Notes: generated by a model not told the origin, from the sequence alone. Positions 18,843-28,726 are shown, counted from the stretch's first letter. The stretch is DNA of 64,000 bases from Robiginitalea biformata HTCC2501 (GCF_000024125.1 NC_013222.1:496001-560000), one strand, 5' to 3'. A program made the numbers and translations.

Positions 18843-19292
18843 CTAGTTCAGGTTCCGGCGCTCGATAAAGAACCGCTTGAGCAGGGCGGCGGCCTCCGCC
18901 TCCAGGATCCCCGGGGTAACCAGGGTCCTGGGATGCAGCTTCCCCCCCATGGCGGTGAATCCCCGCTGGGGGTCCGGCGCCCCGTAGACCACCCGGGAAA
19001 CCTGGCTCCAGTACAGGGCCCCGGCACACATCTGGCAGGGTTCCAGGGTCACGTAGAGCGTACAGTCCGTCAGGTACTTCCCCCCCAGGAAATTGGCAGC
19101 GGCGGTAATGGCCTGCATTTCTGCATGGGCCGTAACATCGTTGAGTTTCTCCGTGAGGTTGTGGGCCCGGGCAATGACCCGGTCCCGGACGGTGATCACC
19201 GCCCCTACCGGCACCTCCCCCAGATCAAATGCCGCCTCGGCCTCCTGCAGGGCTTTCCGCATAAAAAACGCATCGTCGAGTATCAATTCCAT
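18843..19292 (-). CDS. tadA: tRNA-specific adenosine deaminase
   Basis: 149 residues from the ATG at 19292 (MELILDDAFFMRKALQ). It has the deaminase zinc site: His56-Ala-Glu58 (THAE context) and PCQMC with Cys86 and Cys89. TadA converts adenosine 34 to inosine in tRNA-Arg, letting one tRNA read three codons. The frame extends upstream to 19436 but would run into the divergent dxs gene; the chosen start gives the usual family length. Divergent from dxs with 98 nt between starts. Confidence 0.93.
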   Translation of the reverse strand: MELILDDAFFMRKALQEAEAAFDLGEVPVGAVITVRDRVIARAHNLTEKLNDVTAHAEMQAITAAANFLGGKYLTDCTLYVTLEPCQMCAGALYWSQVSRVVYGAPDPQRGFTAMGGKLHPRTLVTPGILEAEAAALLKRFFIERRNLN

Positions 19293-19390
19293 CGGGCTAA
19301 AAATACAATATCTCGTCCGATCCTTTCTATCTGCGGTCCTGTCCATTCCACTTCCCGGAAATCGAATTTGCAGTACCTTTACCGGCGAAG

Positions 19391-21163
19391 ATGCAAATCC
19401 TGGAGCAAATAAACGACCCGGCCGACCTGCGCGCACTTCCCGAAGACCGCCTCCCGCAGCTTGCGGCCGAACTCCGGGAATTCATCATCGACGTGGTTTC
19501 CGTCAAGGAAGGGCACCTGGGTGCCAGCCTGGGGGTGGTGGAACTGACCCTGGCCCTCCACTATGTGTTCAACACCCCGGAAGACCGGCTGATCTGGGAT
19601 GTGGGCCACCAGGCCTACGGGCACAAAATCCTCACCGGACGGCGTGAATCGTTCCATACCAACCGGCAACAGGGGGGGATCAGCGGCTTCCCGAAACGGG
19701 ACGAAAGCCCGTATGACGCCTTCGGTACGGGCCATGCTTCCACCTCCCTCTCCGCCCTGCTCGGCATGGCCCTGGCGGCCCGGCTCCAGGGAAAAATCGC
19801 CCGGAAGCACGTGGCCGTGATCGGGGATGCTTCCATTGCCGGGGGAATGGCCTTTGAAGCGCTGAACCACATGGGAGTGGCCGATACGGACGTGCTTGTC
19901 GTCCTCAACGACAACGCCATCGGGATTGACCCCAGCGTCGGGGCGCTCAAGGAATACCTAACCCGGGTCAAGGCCGGGGGGGCTGCCGGCGACAACCTGT
20001 TTGAAAACCTGAACCTTCACTACACCGGGCCCGTGGACGGCCACGACCTCCCCGGGCTGGTAGCCACGCTGAGGAAACTGGCCTCAAGGCCGGGACCCAA
20101 GCTGCTCCACGTGGTTACCACCAAGGGGAAAGGCCTCCGGCAGGCCGAGGAAAACCAGGTGGTCTACCACGCCCCGGGGCGTTTTGACAAATACACGGGC
20201 GACCTGATCCGCCGCGAAAACGATCCGGGGCGGGGGCCGAAATACCAGGATGTGTTCGGGCATACCCTGGTGGAACTGGCCCGGGAGAACCCCCGCATCG
20301 TCGGGATTACCCCGGCCATGCCCTCAGGGAGCTCCCTGAAATACCTCATGGAGGAATTCCCGGAGCGGGCCTTCGATGTGGGCATCGCCGAACAGCACGC
20401 GGTAACTTTGGCGGCCGGGATGGCGGCCGATGGGGCGGTTCCCTATTGCGCCATCTATTCCACCTTCCTGCAGCGCGCCTACGACCAGGTGATCCATGAC
20501 GTGGCCATCCAACAGCTCCCCGTGGTATTCTGCCTGGACCGGGCCGGCCTGGTGGGCCAGGACGGGGCCACCCACCACGGGATCTTCGACATCGCCTACC
20601 TGCGGTGCATCCCGGGGCTGGTGGTGATGTCGCCCATGGACAACCGGGAGCTGCGCGACATGCTCTACACCGTCCAACTGGAACCCCGGGGCCCGGTGGC
20701 CATCCGCTATCCGCGCGGCTATAGCCGGCAGGCCAGTTGGAAACACCCTTTCCGAAGAATTCCCGTGGGAAAGGCACGAAAATTGCAGCAGGGAATAGCT
20801 GTTGCGGTGCTTACCCTGGGGCCCCTGGGCCAAACCATCCGGGAGGTATTGGGGGAAACGGAGAATCCGGAAGCCTTTGGGCATTACGATTTCCGGTTCG
20901 CCAAACCCCTGGACCGGGAAGCCTTGCGGGAGATTGCCCTTGCCTATGGGCAGGTGGTGACCTTGGAAGACGGGTGCCGGGAGGGCGGGTTTGGCAGTGC
21001 CGTCCTCGAAGCCCTTGCCGAGATGGGGTATAGCGGGAAGGTGCATCGCCTGGGTATCCCGGATGCCTTCCCCGGGCACGCCACAACCCAAGAACTATAC
21101 GAAGAGCTGGGGCTCGACAAGGCCTCCCTGCTCCGGACCTTAAACAACCTGACGCATGAGTAA
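19391..21163 (+). CDS. dxs: 1-deoxy-D-xylulose-5-phosphate synthase
   Basis: 590 residues with the three transketolase-like domains. Thiamine diphosphate binding shows as GDASIAGGMAFEALNH with NDN; the pyrimidine domain has FDVGIAEQHAVTLAAGMA, with the catalytic Glu, and the C-terminal domain follows from about 450. It joins pyruvate and glyceraldehyde-3-phosphate in the first step of the MEP pathway, feeding the prenyl synthase and carotenoid genes found 14 kb away. It overlaps the DUF3078 gene by 8 nt. A near -7 element TACCTTTA lies at 19374-19381. Confidence 0.95.
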   Translation: MQILEQINDPADLRALPEDRLPQLAAELREFIIDVVSVKEGHLGASLGVVELTLALHYVFNTPEDRLIWDVGHQAYGHKILTGRRESFHTNRQQGGISGFPKRDESPYDAFGTGHASTSLSALLGMALAARLQGKIARKHVAVIGDASIAGGMAFEALNHMGVADTDVLVVLNDNAIGIDPSVGALKEYLTRVKAGGAAGDNLFENLNLHYTGPVDGHDLPGLVATLRKLASRPGPKLLHVVTTKGKGLRQAEENQVVYHAPGRFDKYTGDLIRRENDPGRGPKYQDVFGHTLVELARENPRIVGITPAMPSGSSLKYLMEEFPERAFDVGIAEQHAVTLAAGMAADGAVPYCAIYSTFLQRAYDQVIHDVAIQQLPVVFCLDRAGLVGQDGATHHGIFDIAYLRCIPGLVVMSPMDNRELRDMLYTVQLEPRGPVAIRYPRGYSRQASWKHPFRRIPVGKARKLQQGIAVAVLTLGPLGQTIREVLGETENPEAFGHYDFRFAKPLDREALREIALAYGQVVTLEDGCREGGFGSAVLEALAEMGYSGKVHRLGIPDAFPGHATTQELYEELGLDKASLLRTLNNLTHE

Positions 21164-22259
21164 CATCGGCGCGAAAACCAACCTCGTTGCAACAGCCTGC
21201 CTGTTGCTTTCAACCCTGGCCTTCGGGCAGGATACAATCCCCCGGACCATCGACAGCATCCCGACGGACACCCTGGTGATCCGCACGAACCAGTATCCGA
21301 TCCGGATCATCCCCCGGGGGGTCAACCTCACGAACCCGGTGATTACCTTCAACGAGACCAAGCCGCTGATGCGCCGCAAAAAGCGCTTCCGGGTACCGTC
21401 GTTCTGGGAAAAGAAGAACGAATTCGACCTGCAACTCAGCGAGGTGGCCTTTGTTAACTGGAATGCAGGGGGCGACAATGCCGTATCGGCTATCGGCAAG
21501 CTCTACTTTGAGCGGAACTACAAATTCCGCTATTTCCAGTGGGACAACGACCTGGAACTCCGCTTTGGCTGGAACGCCCAGGAAGGGCGAAAATGGCGGA
21601 AAACGGACGACGCCATCCGGCTGAGCAGCACGATCGGCTACCGGCGGGATACGATCAGCAATTGGTACTATTCCGTGAAGATGAACTTCAACACGCAGTT
21701 TGCCGACGGTTTTAAATACCCGGACCGCAGCAAACCCATTTCCCGCTTTATGGCTCCGGGTTACCTGTTCCTCGGGGCGGGTACCTCCTATATCCCCGAG
21801 GGGAAGGACTTCAACCTCTATATCTCACCCCTGACCTTCAAGGGTACCTTTGTACTGGACCAGACCCTGGCCAACAACGGGGCGTTCGGGGTGGAAAAAG
21901 CCGTACTGGACAACAACGGCAATGTCCTGGAGCCCGGGTCCAACCTCTTTGCGGAACTCGGGTTTTTGGTTACCCATAAATGGGAATTGCCGATAACGGA
22001 CAACGTGATTTTGAACCACAACCTCTCCCTTTATACGGACTACCTGCGGGTGTTCGGGAATGTAGACGTAGACTGGCAGGTCAAATTTAATTTCAAGGTG
22101 AATGAATTCATCCAGGCCACCCTGCTCACCCACCTGATTTATGACGACGACATCCTGTTTGACCGTGTAGAGGCCGACGACGGCACGGTGATTGACCCGG
22201 GCTCGCCCCGCACGCAGTTCCGACAACAGCTCGGCATCGGCATCAACTACAAATTCTGA
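21156..22259 (+). CDS. DUF3078 outer-membrane-type protein
   Basis: 367 residues: signal peptide (about 1-24, ending LAFGQ) and then the DUF3078 domain typical of Bacteroidota (WEKKNEFDLQLSEVAFVNWNAGGDNA near 90-115). Alternating aromatic strands and the terminal GIGINYKF suggest an outer-membrane beta-barrel. The function of the family is unknown. It is translationally coupled to dxs by an 8-nt overlap, a common flavobacterial arrangement. Its stop codon directly abuts that of the convergent dGTPase gene. Confidence 0.88.
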   Translation: MSNIGAKTNLVATACLLLSTLAFGQDTIPRTIDSIPTDTLVIRTNQYPIRIIPRGVNLTNPVITFNETKPLMRRKKRFRVPSFWEKKNEFDLQLSEVAFVNWNAGGDNAVSAIGKLYFERNYKFRYFQWDNDLELRFGWNAQEGRKWRKTDDAIRLSSTIGYRRDTISNWYYSVKMNFNTQFADGFKYPDRSKPISRFMAPGYLFLGAGTSYIPEGKDFNLYISPLTFKGTFVLDQTLANNGAFGVEKAVLDNNGNVLEPGSNLFAELGFLVTHKWELPITDNVILNHNLSLYTDYLRVFGNVDVDWQVKFNFKVNEFIQATLLTHLIYDDDILFDRVEADDGTVIDPGSPRTQFRQQLGIGINYKF

Positions 22260-23609
22260 TCAGAGCTGCTTCCCGCTGATTTTGTTGTGCAGGTGGACGG
22301 CCGCCCCGTCCGAGAGGCTGGCCACATAGGAACAGGCCTGCAGCAGCACGTCGTAAACGGAGGTTGCCCCGGGCATGCGGGTGGTTTCCGGCAGCAGCTT
22401 CAGGATGAGCCCGTCGTAGGCGGATAATTCGCCTTCGAGTTGGCAGACCAGGGCTCCGGTCACTACTTCCAGGATGTCTGAGAGGATCGCATACCCGGCC
22501 ACTTCCTTTTCCACCACCTCGGGCGACTGGTAGATGCGTTCCACGCTGATATTGAGGATGTCCGCGATCTGCGCCTTGTATCGGCTCCGATCCAGGAGGG
22601 CTACCGGGAATTCCCCGCTGAGGATCTCGGGCTCGTTTTCCATAAATACCCGGACGGCATCCCGCACCAGGGAATTGATTGCGATGGCCCGGAGGTAGCC
22701 CAACCGATCCTGCATGGCGGGGATGGCGCGGTACTTCTCCGTGTTGATGCCGTCGCTCACCAGCTTGATCAGGTATTCCAGGGCAAAGTCTTCCGGGATC
22801 AGCCCCAGGTTGATCCCATCCTCAAAGTCGATGATTGTGTAGCAGATATCGTCGGCGGCTTCCACCAGGTAGGTGAGCGGGTGCCGGCAATAGAAGCGGT
22901 CGGCCCCGGAGCCCAGCGTTTTCAGGCCGAGTTCCTCCGCCACCTCCCGGAAGCTGTCGGTGTCCGACTGGAAATACCCGAATTTTTTGGCGGCAATATG
23001 GGGGGCGGGTTTCCTGGGCAGGGATCCCTTGGGGTATTTCATAAACGCCCCCAGGGTGGCGTGGCTCAGCCGCAGGCCGCCGGGAATACCCTCCCGGGAA
23101 GCCGTGAGCAGGCGGAAGCCGTGGGCGTTGCCCTCAAAACGCACCAAATCCTCGAATTGATCTTCCGAAAGGGCATCCTGGTAGCGGCGTCCCGGGCCCC
23201 GGCTGAAAAAAGCGCCGATCGCCTTCTCGCCGCTGTGGCCAAAGGGTGGGTTCCCGATATCGTGTGCCAGGGCGGCGGCGGCCACAATGGCACCAAAATC
23301 GTTGAAACGGTACCCATGGACTTCGGACAGGTAGGGATGGGTCTTCAGGACCTCTGCCCCTGCCAGGCGACCCAGGCTGCGGCCCACCACGGAAACCTCC
23401 AGGCTGTGGGTCAGCCGGGTGTGCACAAAATCCGTCTTGGAGAGGGGGATCACCTGGGTTTTGTCCTGCAGGCTCCGGAAATACGGGGAGAATATTATAC
23501 GGTCGTAATCCACCTCAAATCCCAGGCGGGTCTCATCCTGTTCCTTCCGGAGACGTTTGTGCGTATCCCCGTGCCGTTTCAGCGACAACAGCCGCTCCCA
23601 TTGCATCAT
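22260..23609 (-). CDS. dgt: Deoxyguanosinetriphosphate triphosphohydrolase (dGTPase, HD superfamily)
   Basis: 449 residues from ATG 23609 (MMQWERLLSL; a second ATG follows at once). The HD metal site reads HTRLTHSLEV and AHDIGNPPFGHSGEKAI, and the C-terminal anion-binding region is as in Dgt. It splits dGTP into deoxyguanosine and triphosphate, lowering the dNTP pool. The frame runs upstream to 23714 without conserved residues. It is divergent from the TonB receptor gene at 23806 and ends with zero spacing against the DUF3078 gene. Confidence 0.93.
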   Translation of the reverse strand: MMQWERLLSLKRHGDTHKRLRKEQDETRLGFEVDYDRIIFSPYFRSLQDKTQVIPLSKTDFVHTRLTHSLEVSVVGRSLGRLAGAEVLKTHPYLSEVHGYRFNDFGAIVAAAALAHDIGNPPFGHSGEKAIGAFFSRGPGRRYQDALSEDQFEDLVRFEGNAHGFRLLTASREGIPGGLRLSHATLGAFMKYPKGSLPRKPAPHIAAKKFGYFQSDTDSFREVAEELGLKTLGSGADRFYCRHPLTYLVEAADDICYTIIDFEDGINLGLIPEDFALEYLIKLVSDGINTEKYRAIPAMQDRLGYLRAIAINSLVRDAVRVFMENEPEILSGEFPVALLDRSRYKAQIADILNISVERIYQSPEVVEKEVAGYAILSDILEVVTGALVCQLEGELSAYDGLILKLLPETTRMPGATSVYDVLLQACSYVASLSDGAAVHLHNKISGKQL

Positions 23610-23677
23610 ACCAGTTCGTTGTAATTGCCGCAAGATACTACATTTTCCAGGCCCTGAGGAGAGGCTTTTCCCACCTG

Positions 23678-23757
23678 TTAACACTGGGGTAACACCGTAA
23701 CATTGCGCTAACAATAAGGCAAAGAAGGTTTAATCTCAGGCTAACCCGAACCTTACA
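23678..23757 (+). promoter_or_regulatory. Array of 11-bp-spaced NTWACA hexamers (Pho-box-like) before the TonB receptor
   Basis: Hexamers on the plus strand: TTAACA 23678, GTAACA 23689, GTAACA 23697, CTAACA 23708, TTAATC 23730, CTAACC 23741, CTTACA 23752. Starts are 11 bp apart within groups, with one 8-bp step and one missing unit at 23719. Direct 6-bp repeats every 11 bp are the operator form of PhoB/PhoP (OmpR-family) regulators. The identity of the regulator is inferred from form and from the phosphate transporter downstream. Confidence 0.6.
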
Positions 23758-23805
23758 ACACCGGGCGTTCTTTGCGCCGGTACTAAGTATAGCGAAATAA
23801 ATACA

Positions 23806-26607
23806 ATGAGAATTTTACTATTCGGGCTATTTGCCCTTTCAAGTTTTATGGTGAGTGCACAAAATACAGGAAGTATTGCCGGGGTGCTCACCGACCAGGA
23901 AATGAACGGGGAACCCCTGCCGTTTGCCAATATCCTGATCAAGGGAACCACCACGGGAACCACCTCCGACTTTGACGGCCTGTATGAGATTGACGGGTTG
24001 GATCCGGGGGATTATACTGTGGTTTTCAGCTTCCTTGGCTATGAAACGGTAGAAATCCCGGCAACGGTTGAAGCGGGGAAGGTTACTCAGATTAACGTGC
24101 CCATGTCCGCCAATGAAGGCATGGCACTGGACGAAGTGGTTGTTACCACGGTCTCCCGCAAGGACTCCGAGGTGGCTCTGCTGCTCGACCAGAAATCCGC
24201 CATCCTGATCCGGGAGAGTATCGGATCCCAGCAATTGGGGCGGATCGGCGTCTCGGACGCGGCCACCGCCACCACAAAAATCTCCGGGGTTACCGCCAGC
24301 GAGGCGTCCGGGGATATTTTTATCCGCGGCCTCGGCGACCGCTACCTCTCCACCACCCTGAACGGGCTGCCGGTCCCCTCCGACGACGTGGACCGGAAAA
24401 ATATCGACCTGGGGTTGTTCCCTACGCGCGTGATCCAAAACGTCAGCATCGGGAAAACCTATTCCGTCCAGAGTTCCGCCGACCAGGCCTCCGGGACGGT
24501 CAATATCACCTCCCGGGAACTCGTCGGGTCTAACGAGCTGACCATCGGCCTGCGGGGCGGTGCAAATACGAACGTAATCCAGGACGGGGTGTTCGACAAC
24601 TTCAAGTTGTCTCCCGCAAGCGCCAAGGCGCCCCTGGGGTATTACAGCTTCAACCGGTCCGTACAGCAGCTGATCACCCAGCAGGGATGGAATACCCGCA
24701 CGGAAGAGGCGCCCATGGACTATGTCCTGAACCTGGTGGCCGGGAAAAAATTCGGCGATCGCTTATCCGTGCTGCTCACCGGGTCCCAAAGCCGGTCCTA
24801 CGACTACGGCCAGGGGCTCTTCCGGCAATTCCGCTCCAACTTCATTGACGATACGCTGACCGACGCCACGCGGTGGCGGAAGCGGGAGGTTACTTCCGGG
24901 CTCCTGGATATGGTGTATTTCATCAACGAGAACCACAAACTCAAGTCGTCCTCCATCTTCCTGAATACCTTTACCGAAGAGATCTTTGAAGGGGGTCGCA
25001 ACGGGGAGGGCTTCATCTTCGAGGAGACCGACCCGGCCGAAGGCCTCGGACAATTTGTCCGCGACCAGAACATCAAGCAAACCCAGATCCTGATTTCCCA
25101 GTTGCTGGGGACCCATCGCCTGGGCCAGAAAAATTCCCTGCAGTGGGCCCTGGGATTCAATAATGTGAATGCGGACGAGCCGAACCGGATCCGGAACGAG
25201 GTGAACTTTGACCCGGACGGTTCCTTTGTGCAACTGGGCCGGACCGGCGGTTTCCAACAGCGGAAATCCAGCCAGGAAATACAGGACAGGGAATACAACG
25301 GCTACCTGAAAGACGTGATGGACATCATCCAGGAAGAGGACAAATCCTTCCGGATTGAGGTCGGCGTCAACTACCGGAACAAGGAGCGGGATTTTGAGTC
25401 CGTATTCGTCGGGGTGGAGGAGCAATCCGTCAATACGGTAAACCCGCCTTCCATAGACAATATCGGGGCGATTTTCCAACCCGACAACTTTACGAGCGGC
25501 CGCCTCCAGTACAACCTGCTGCAGCCCGACCTGTACAATGGGAAACTGGAATCCATGGCCGGGTTTGCCGACTTTAATGTGGGCCTGAACAAATGGAATT
25601 TCAACGCCGGGCTGCGCTTCCAACGGGACGAGATCAACGTCGGCTTTGACGTGGGGAACTTCCCGGGCCGGGTGGGCGAAACCAATAAGGAGTATTCAAA
25701 CCTTTACCCGAGCCTGAACGTGCGGTACAGCATCGACGACCGGAATGCGCTCCGCCTGGCGATGAGCCGGACGATCACACTGCCGGAATTCAAGGAAATC
25801 GCGCCGTTTGAATACGTCTCCCAGGTGGGGCAGGTAACCCGGGGGAACCCGGACCTGGAAGCCTCCCGGGACCTGAACTACGACCTGAAATGGGAGTATT
25901 TCCCCTCCGCCGGGGAACTCATCTCCCTGGCAGCCTTTTACAAGGAGATTTCGGACCCGATCAACCGGGTACAGGACCGTGGATCTGCCGGTGTGTTCTC
26001 CTATTTCAACTCCGGGGAAAAAGCTGAGGTGATCGGGATTGAGGCCGAGGCCAAGGTAGACCTGATTACCGCCCCGGAAAACGAAGAGGGCCTGCGCGAG
26101 GGCTCCGGGCTGGGCCTGGTATTCAACGCCACGCGTATGTGGCACGAGCAGGACCTGAAGGAGGTCCGGGACGAAGAGGGGAACTTTATCCGCACCTTCC
26201 GCTACAAAGGCCTGACCGAAACCGGCCTGCAGGGCGCTTCCGACTGGATATTCAACGCGAGCCTGAATTACTCCCTGGAGGGGGCCAACCCCTTTAACGC
26301 AACGCTGACGGCCAACTATGCCTCAGATAAGATCTTCTCCCTCGGGGCTCCGGAAATCCAGAGCCAGAGCGATACATTCTACAACGATGCCATCGTTGAA
26401 AAAGGCTTTGTGGTCCTCGACGCCGTCCTGATCCAGGAACTCGGGGAACACTGGCGGATCCGGCTGATGGGACGGAACCTGCTGACACCGACAATTGAAA
26501 GGACCCAGCTGGTCCGCCCTAGTACCACCAATATTGAAACGGAAGAAGTTGTCCGTAGCTATACTTCTGGAGCACAGATCAGCCTGGGTCTCAATTATAC
26601 ATTTTGA
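23806..26607 (+). CDS. TonB-dependent outer-membrane receptor, possibly phosphate-regulated
   Basis: 933 residues: signal peptide (1-18, MVSAQ), carboxypeptidase-regulatory-like domain (about 20-105), plug (about 110-230; EVVVTTVSRKDSE, IFIRGLGDRYLSTTLNGLPVPS) and a large barrel ending GAQISLGLNYTF. It uses TonB energy to import a ligand. The next gene, 50 nt on, encodes a lipoprotein, so the two make a receptor-lipoprotein pair like SusCD in plan, though the lipoprotein is not SusD-like. The upstream array of 11-bp repeats and the PiT phosphate gene downstream suggest a phosphorus-containing ligand; this is inference. Confidence 0.92.
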   Translation: MRILLFGLFALSSFMVSAQNTGSIAGVLTDQEMNGEPLPFANILIKGTTTGTTSDFDGLYEIDGLDPGDYTVVFSFLGYETVEIPATVEAGKVTQINVPMSANEGMALDEVVVTTVSRKDSEVALLLDQKSAILIRESIGSQQLGRIGVSDAATATTKISGVTASEASGDIFIRGLGDRYLSTTLNGLPVPSDDVDRKNIDLGLFPTRVIQNVSIGKTYSVQSSADQASGTVNITSRELVGSNELTIGLRGGANTNVIQDGVFDNFKLSPASAKAPLGYYSFNRSVQQLITQQGWNTRTEEAPMDYVLNLVAGKKFGDRLSVLLTGSQSRSYDYGQGLFRQFRSNFIDDTLTDATRWRKREVTSGLLDMVYFINENHKLKSSSIFLNTFTEEIFEGGRNGEGFIFEETDPAEGLGQFVRDQNIKQTQILISQLLGTHRLGQKNSLQWALGFNNVNADEPNRIRNEVNFDPDGSFVQLGRTGGFQQRKSSQEIQDREYNGYLKDVMDIIQEEDKSFRIEVGVNYRNKERDFESVFVGVEEQSVNTVNPPSIDNIGAIFQPDNFTSGRLQYNLLQPDLYNGKLESMAGFADFNVGLNKWNFNAGLRFQRDEINVGFDVGNFPGRVGETNKEYSNLYPSLNVRYSIDDRNALRLAMSRTITLPEFKEIAPFEYVSQVGQVTRGNPDLEASRDLNYDLKWEYFPSAGELISLAAFYKEISDPINRVQDRGSAGVFSYFNSGEKAEVIGIEAEAKVDLITAPENEEGLREGSGLGLVFNATRMWHEQDLKEVRDEEGNFIRTFRYKGLTETGLQGASDWIFNASLNYSLEGANPFNATLTANYASDKIFSLGAPEIQSQSDTFYNDAIVEKGFVVLDAVLIQELGEHWRIRLMGRNLLTPTIERTQLVRPSTTNIETEEVVRSYTSGAQISLGLNYTF

Positions 26608-26657
26608 CCAAAAATGACCACTAACTGAAATCGATCACTAATTAAACCCCTCTCATT

Positions 26658-28688
26658 ATGAAGACAAACATTTACAGAATTCTCACCTCAATGACCATGG
26701 TCTTCGCGCTGATGCTTGCGAGCTGCAGCAGCGACGACGGTGGTACCGATCCGCCCGTACAGGCCACCTGTTCGGACGGGATCCAGAACGGGGATGAAAC
26801 CGGCATCGACTGCGGAGGTTCCTGCACAGCTTGTGTGGTGGAAGAAGACGCAAACCTTTCCGGCAGCCAGGAAGAAGACCGCACCCTCGACCCGACGGTT
26901 GCCTATACGCTAACCGGCACCTACAGCGTGGAAAGTGGTGTCACCCTGACGATCCCTGCAGGGACCGTGATTACCTCCCAAACCGGTACCGATAAATATA
27001 TCGTGGTCCAGAAAGGCGGGCAGATCGATATCCAGGGTACTGCTGCCAACCCTGTAATCATGACCTCAACCGGCCAGAACCCGGGCGACTGGGGCGGCCT
27101 GGTGATTGCCGGAAACGCCACCACCACCGAAGGGGTGGACGCCATTGCCGAAGTAGGCGGGATCGTTTACGGGGGAACTGACGACGCGGACAGCTCCGGG
27201 TCCATCTCCTACCTGATCATCAACTACGCCGGCGCCCAGATTAACTCCGAGTCCCAGTACAACGGCCTCTCCCTGTATGCCGTCGGTTCCGGGACTTCTA
27301 TCGACAACGTCGCCATCCTCAACGGTACGGACGACGGGGTAGAGTTCTTTGGCGGTACGGTAAGCGCCTCCAATTTCTACCTGGAAAACAACGAAGACGA
27401 CGCAGTTGACTGGACAGAAGGTTGGAACGGTACGCTGACCAACACCCTGGTACTCCATACGATTGCCGGATTCTCTACAGCCGTTGAGGCCGACGGGATA
27501 AACGGTAACCCGACCCTGGCCAACTTTACCGCCGTATCCACTACTGGCGGAACGGCCCTGCAATTTAAGAAGGAGTCCGGGGCCACCATTACCGGCCTTT
27601 CCCTGACAGGATACGAAGTTTCCGTTGACATGCGGGACGGCGGGCCGCTGGCCAATGTCCAGATCGACGGCGCAGCTGCGGATCCGGCCGAGACCTACCT
27701 GGCCGACCCGACGGTGGAAGCCACAGCCTTTGCCTGGGTGGATACGGATGTATCTGTTGAGACGCAGGACCTTGAAGGTTCCATGACTACGGACATGACC
27801 CTGGATGCCAGCGTCATCTACCGCCTCCGCGGCAGTTTCAGCGTGGATGCCGGCACCCTTACCATCCCTGCCGGCACGCGCATCATTGCCGACGCGGAAC
27901 AGGGAGCGGCTACTGAAACGTACATCGTGGTTAAGAAAGGTGCCATGATCGACATCCAGGGCACTGCCGAAGCCCCTGTGGTAATGACCTCTTCCAGCCA
28001 GCAGCCCGGAGACTGGGGCGGCCTGGTAATCCTGGGGGATGCCACCACGTCTGAAGGCGTGGATGCCATTGCCGAAGTAGGCGGGTTTGTTTACGGCGGA
28101 ACTAACGATACGGATAACTCCGGCTCCATCGAATACCTCGTAATCAACTACGCCGGGGCCCAGATCAATTCCGAGTCCCAGTACAATGGCCTTTCCCTGT
28201 ACGCCGTTGGTTCCGGGACCACCATCAACAACGTCGCCATCCTGAATGGTACGGACGACGGGGTTGAATTCTTTGGCGGTACGGTCAGCGCTTCGAATTT
28301 TTACCTGGCCAACAACGAAGACGACGCGGTGGACTGGACAGAAGGCTGGAACGGCACACTCACCAACACCCTGGTTGTACACGACATCGAAGGATTCTCT
28401 ACTGCGGTAGAGGCCGATGGTGTGGATGCGGGGGTTGCGGTTCCGACCCTGGAGAATTTTACGGCTGTTTCCTCCACCGGCGGCACGGCCCTGCAGTTCA
28501 AGAAAACCACCGGCGCCATTATCACCAATATCCTGCTGGACGGGTACACCGTAAATGTGGATATGCGTGACAGCGGCCCGGTAGGGAATATCGAAGTAGA
28601 CGGTACGGCCATGACCACCGTAGACGACGACGTCTTTGGCGGAACCGGAGTGGATACCTCTGTATTCGCCTGGTTTACCGGAGAATAA
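26658..28688 (+). CDS. Lipoprotein with two tandem ~308-residue repeats, partner of TonB receptor
   Basis: 676 residues. Lipoprotein signal with lipobox LASC (Cys23), then an acidic stretch and a cysteine patch (C38, C52, C56, C59). Two homologous halves follow (about 65-355 and 360-676), each rich in Thr, Gly, Asp and Asn and predicted to be a right-handed beta-helix (GTVITSQTG, GGQIDIQGTA, GDWGGLVIAG, ALQFKKESGA). The DNA copies are offset by 924 nt and share runs up to 17 nt. It is exposed at the cell surface or periplasm and co-transcribed with the receptor; function is unknown. A terminator follows. Confidence 0.85.
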   Translation: MKTNIYRILTSMTMVFALMLASCSSDDGGTDPPVQATCSDGIQNGDETGIDCGGSCTACVVEEDANLSGSQEEDRTLDPTVAYTLTGTYSVESGVTLTIPAGTVITSQTGTDKYIVVQKGGQIDIQGTAANPVIMTSTGQNPGDWGGLVIAGNATTTEGVDAIAEVGGIVYGGTDDADSSGSISYLIINYAGAQINSESQYNGLSLYAVGSGTSIDNVAILNGTDDGVEFFGGTVSASNFYLENNEDDAVDWTEGWNGTLTNTLVLHTIAGFSTAVEADGINGNPTLANFTAVSTTGGTALQFKKESGATITGLSLTGYEVSVDMRDGGPLANVQIDGAAADPAETYLADPTVEATAFAWVDTDVSVETQDLEGSMTTDMTLDASVIYRLRGSFSVDAGTLTIPAGTRIIADAEQGAATETYIVVKKGAMIDIQGTAEAPVVMTSSSQQPGDWGGLVILGDATTSEGVDAIAEVGGFVYGGTNDTDNSGSIEYLVINYAGAQINSESQYNGLSLYAVGSGTTINNVAILNGTDDGVEFFGGTVSASNFYLANNEDDAVDWTEGWNGTLTNTLVVHDIEGFSTAVEADGVDAGVAVPTLENFTAVSSTGGTALQFKKTTGAIITNILLDGYTVNVDMRDSGPVGNIEVDGTAMTTVDDDVFGGTGVDTSVFAWFTGE

Positions 28689-28726
28689 TTAGCTGAAATA
28701 CCCCTTTACACTTGTTCTCAAAGAAG

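Noticed and set aside
23610..23714. Upstream extension of dGTPase
   Set aside because: No conserved residues, and it enters the repeat array in front of the divergent TonB receptor.
27066..28382. Minus-strand open frame of 438 codons opposite the repeat lipoprotein
   Set aside because: Shows the same duplicated pattern as the sense gene, as expected for an antisense shadow.
26860..28600. Possible repeat array or CRISPR-like structure
   Set aside because: The repetition is two long coding repeats offset by 924 nt within one reading frame, not short repeats with spacers.
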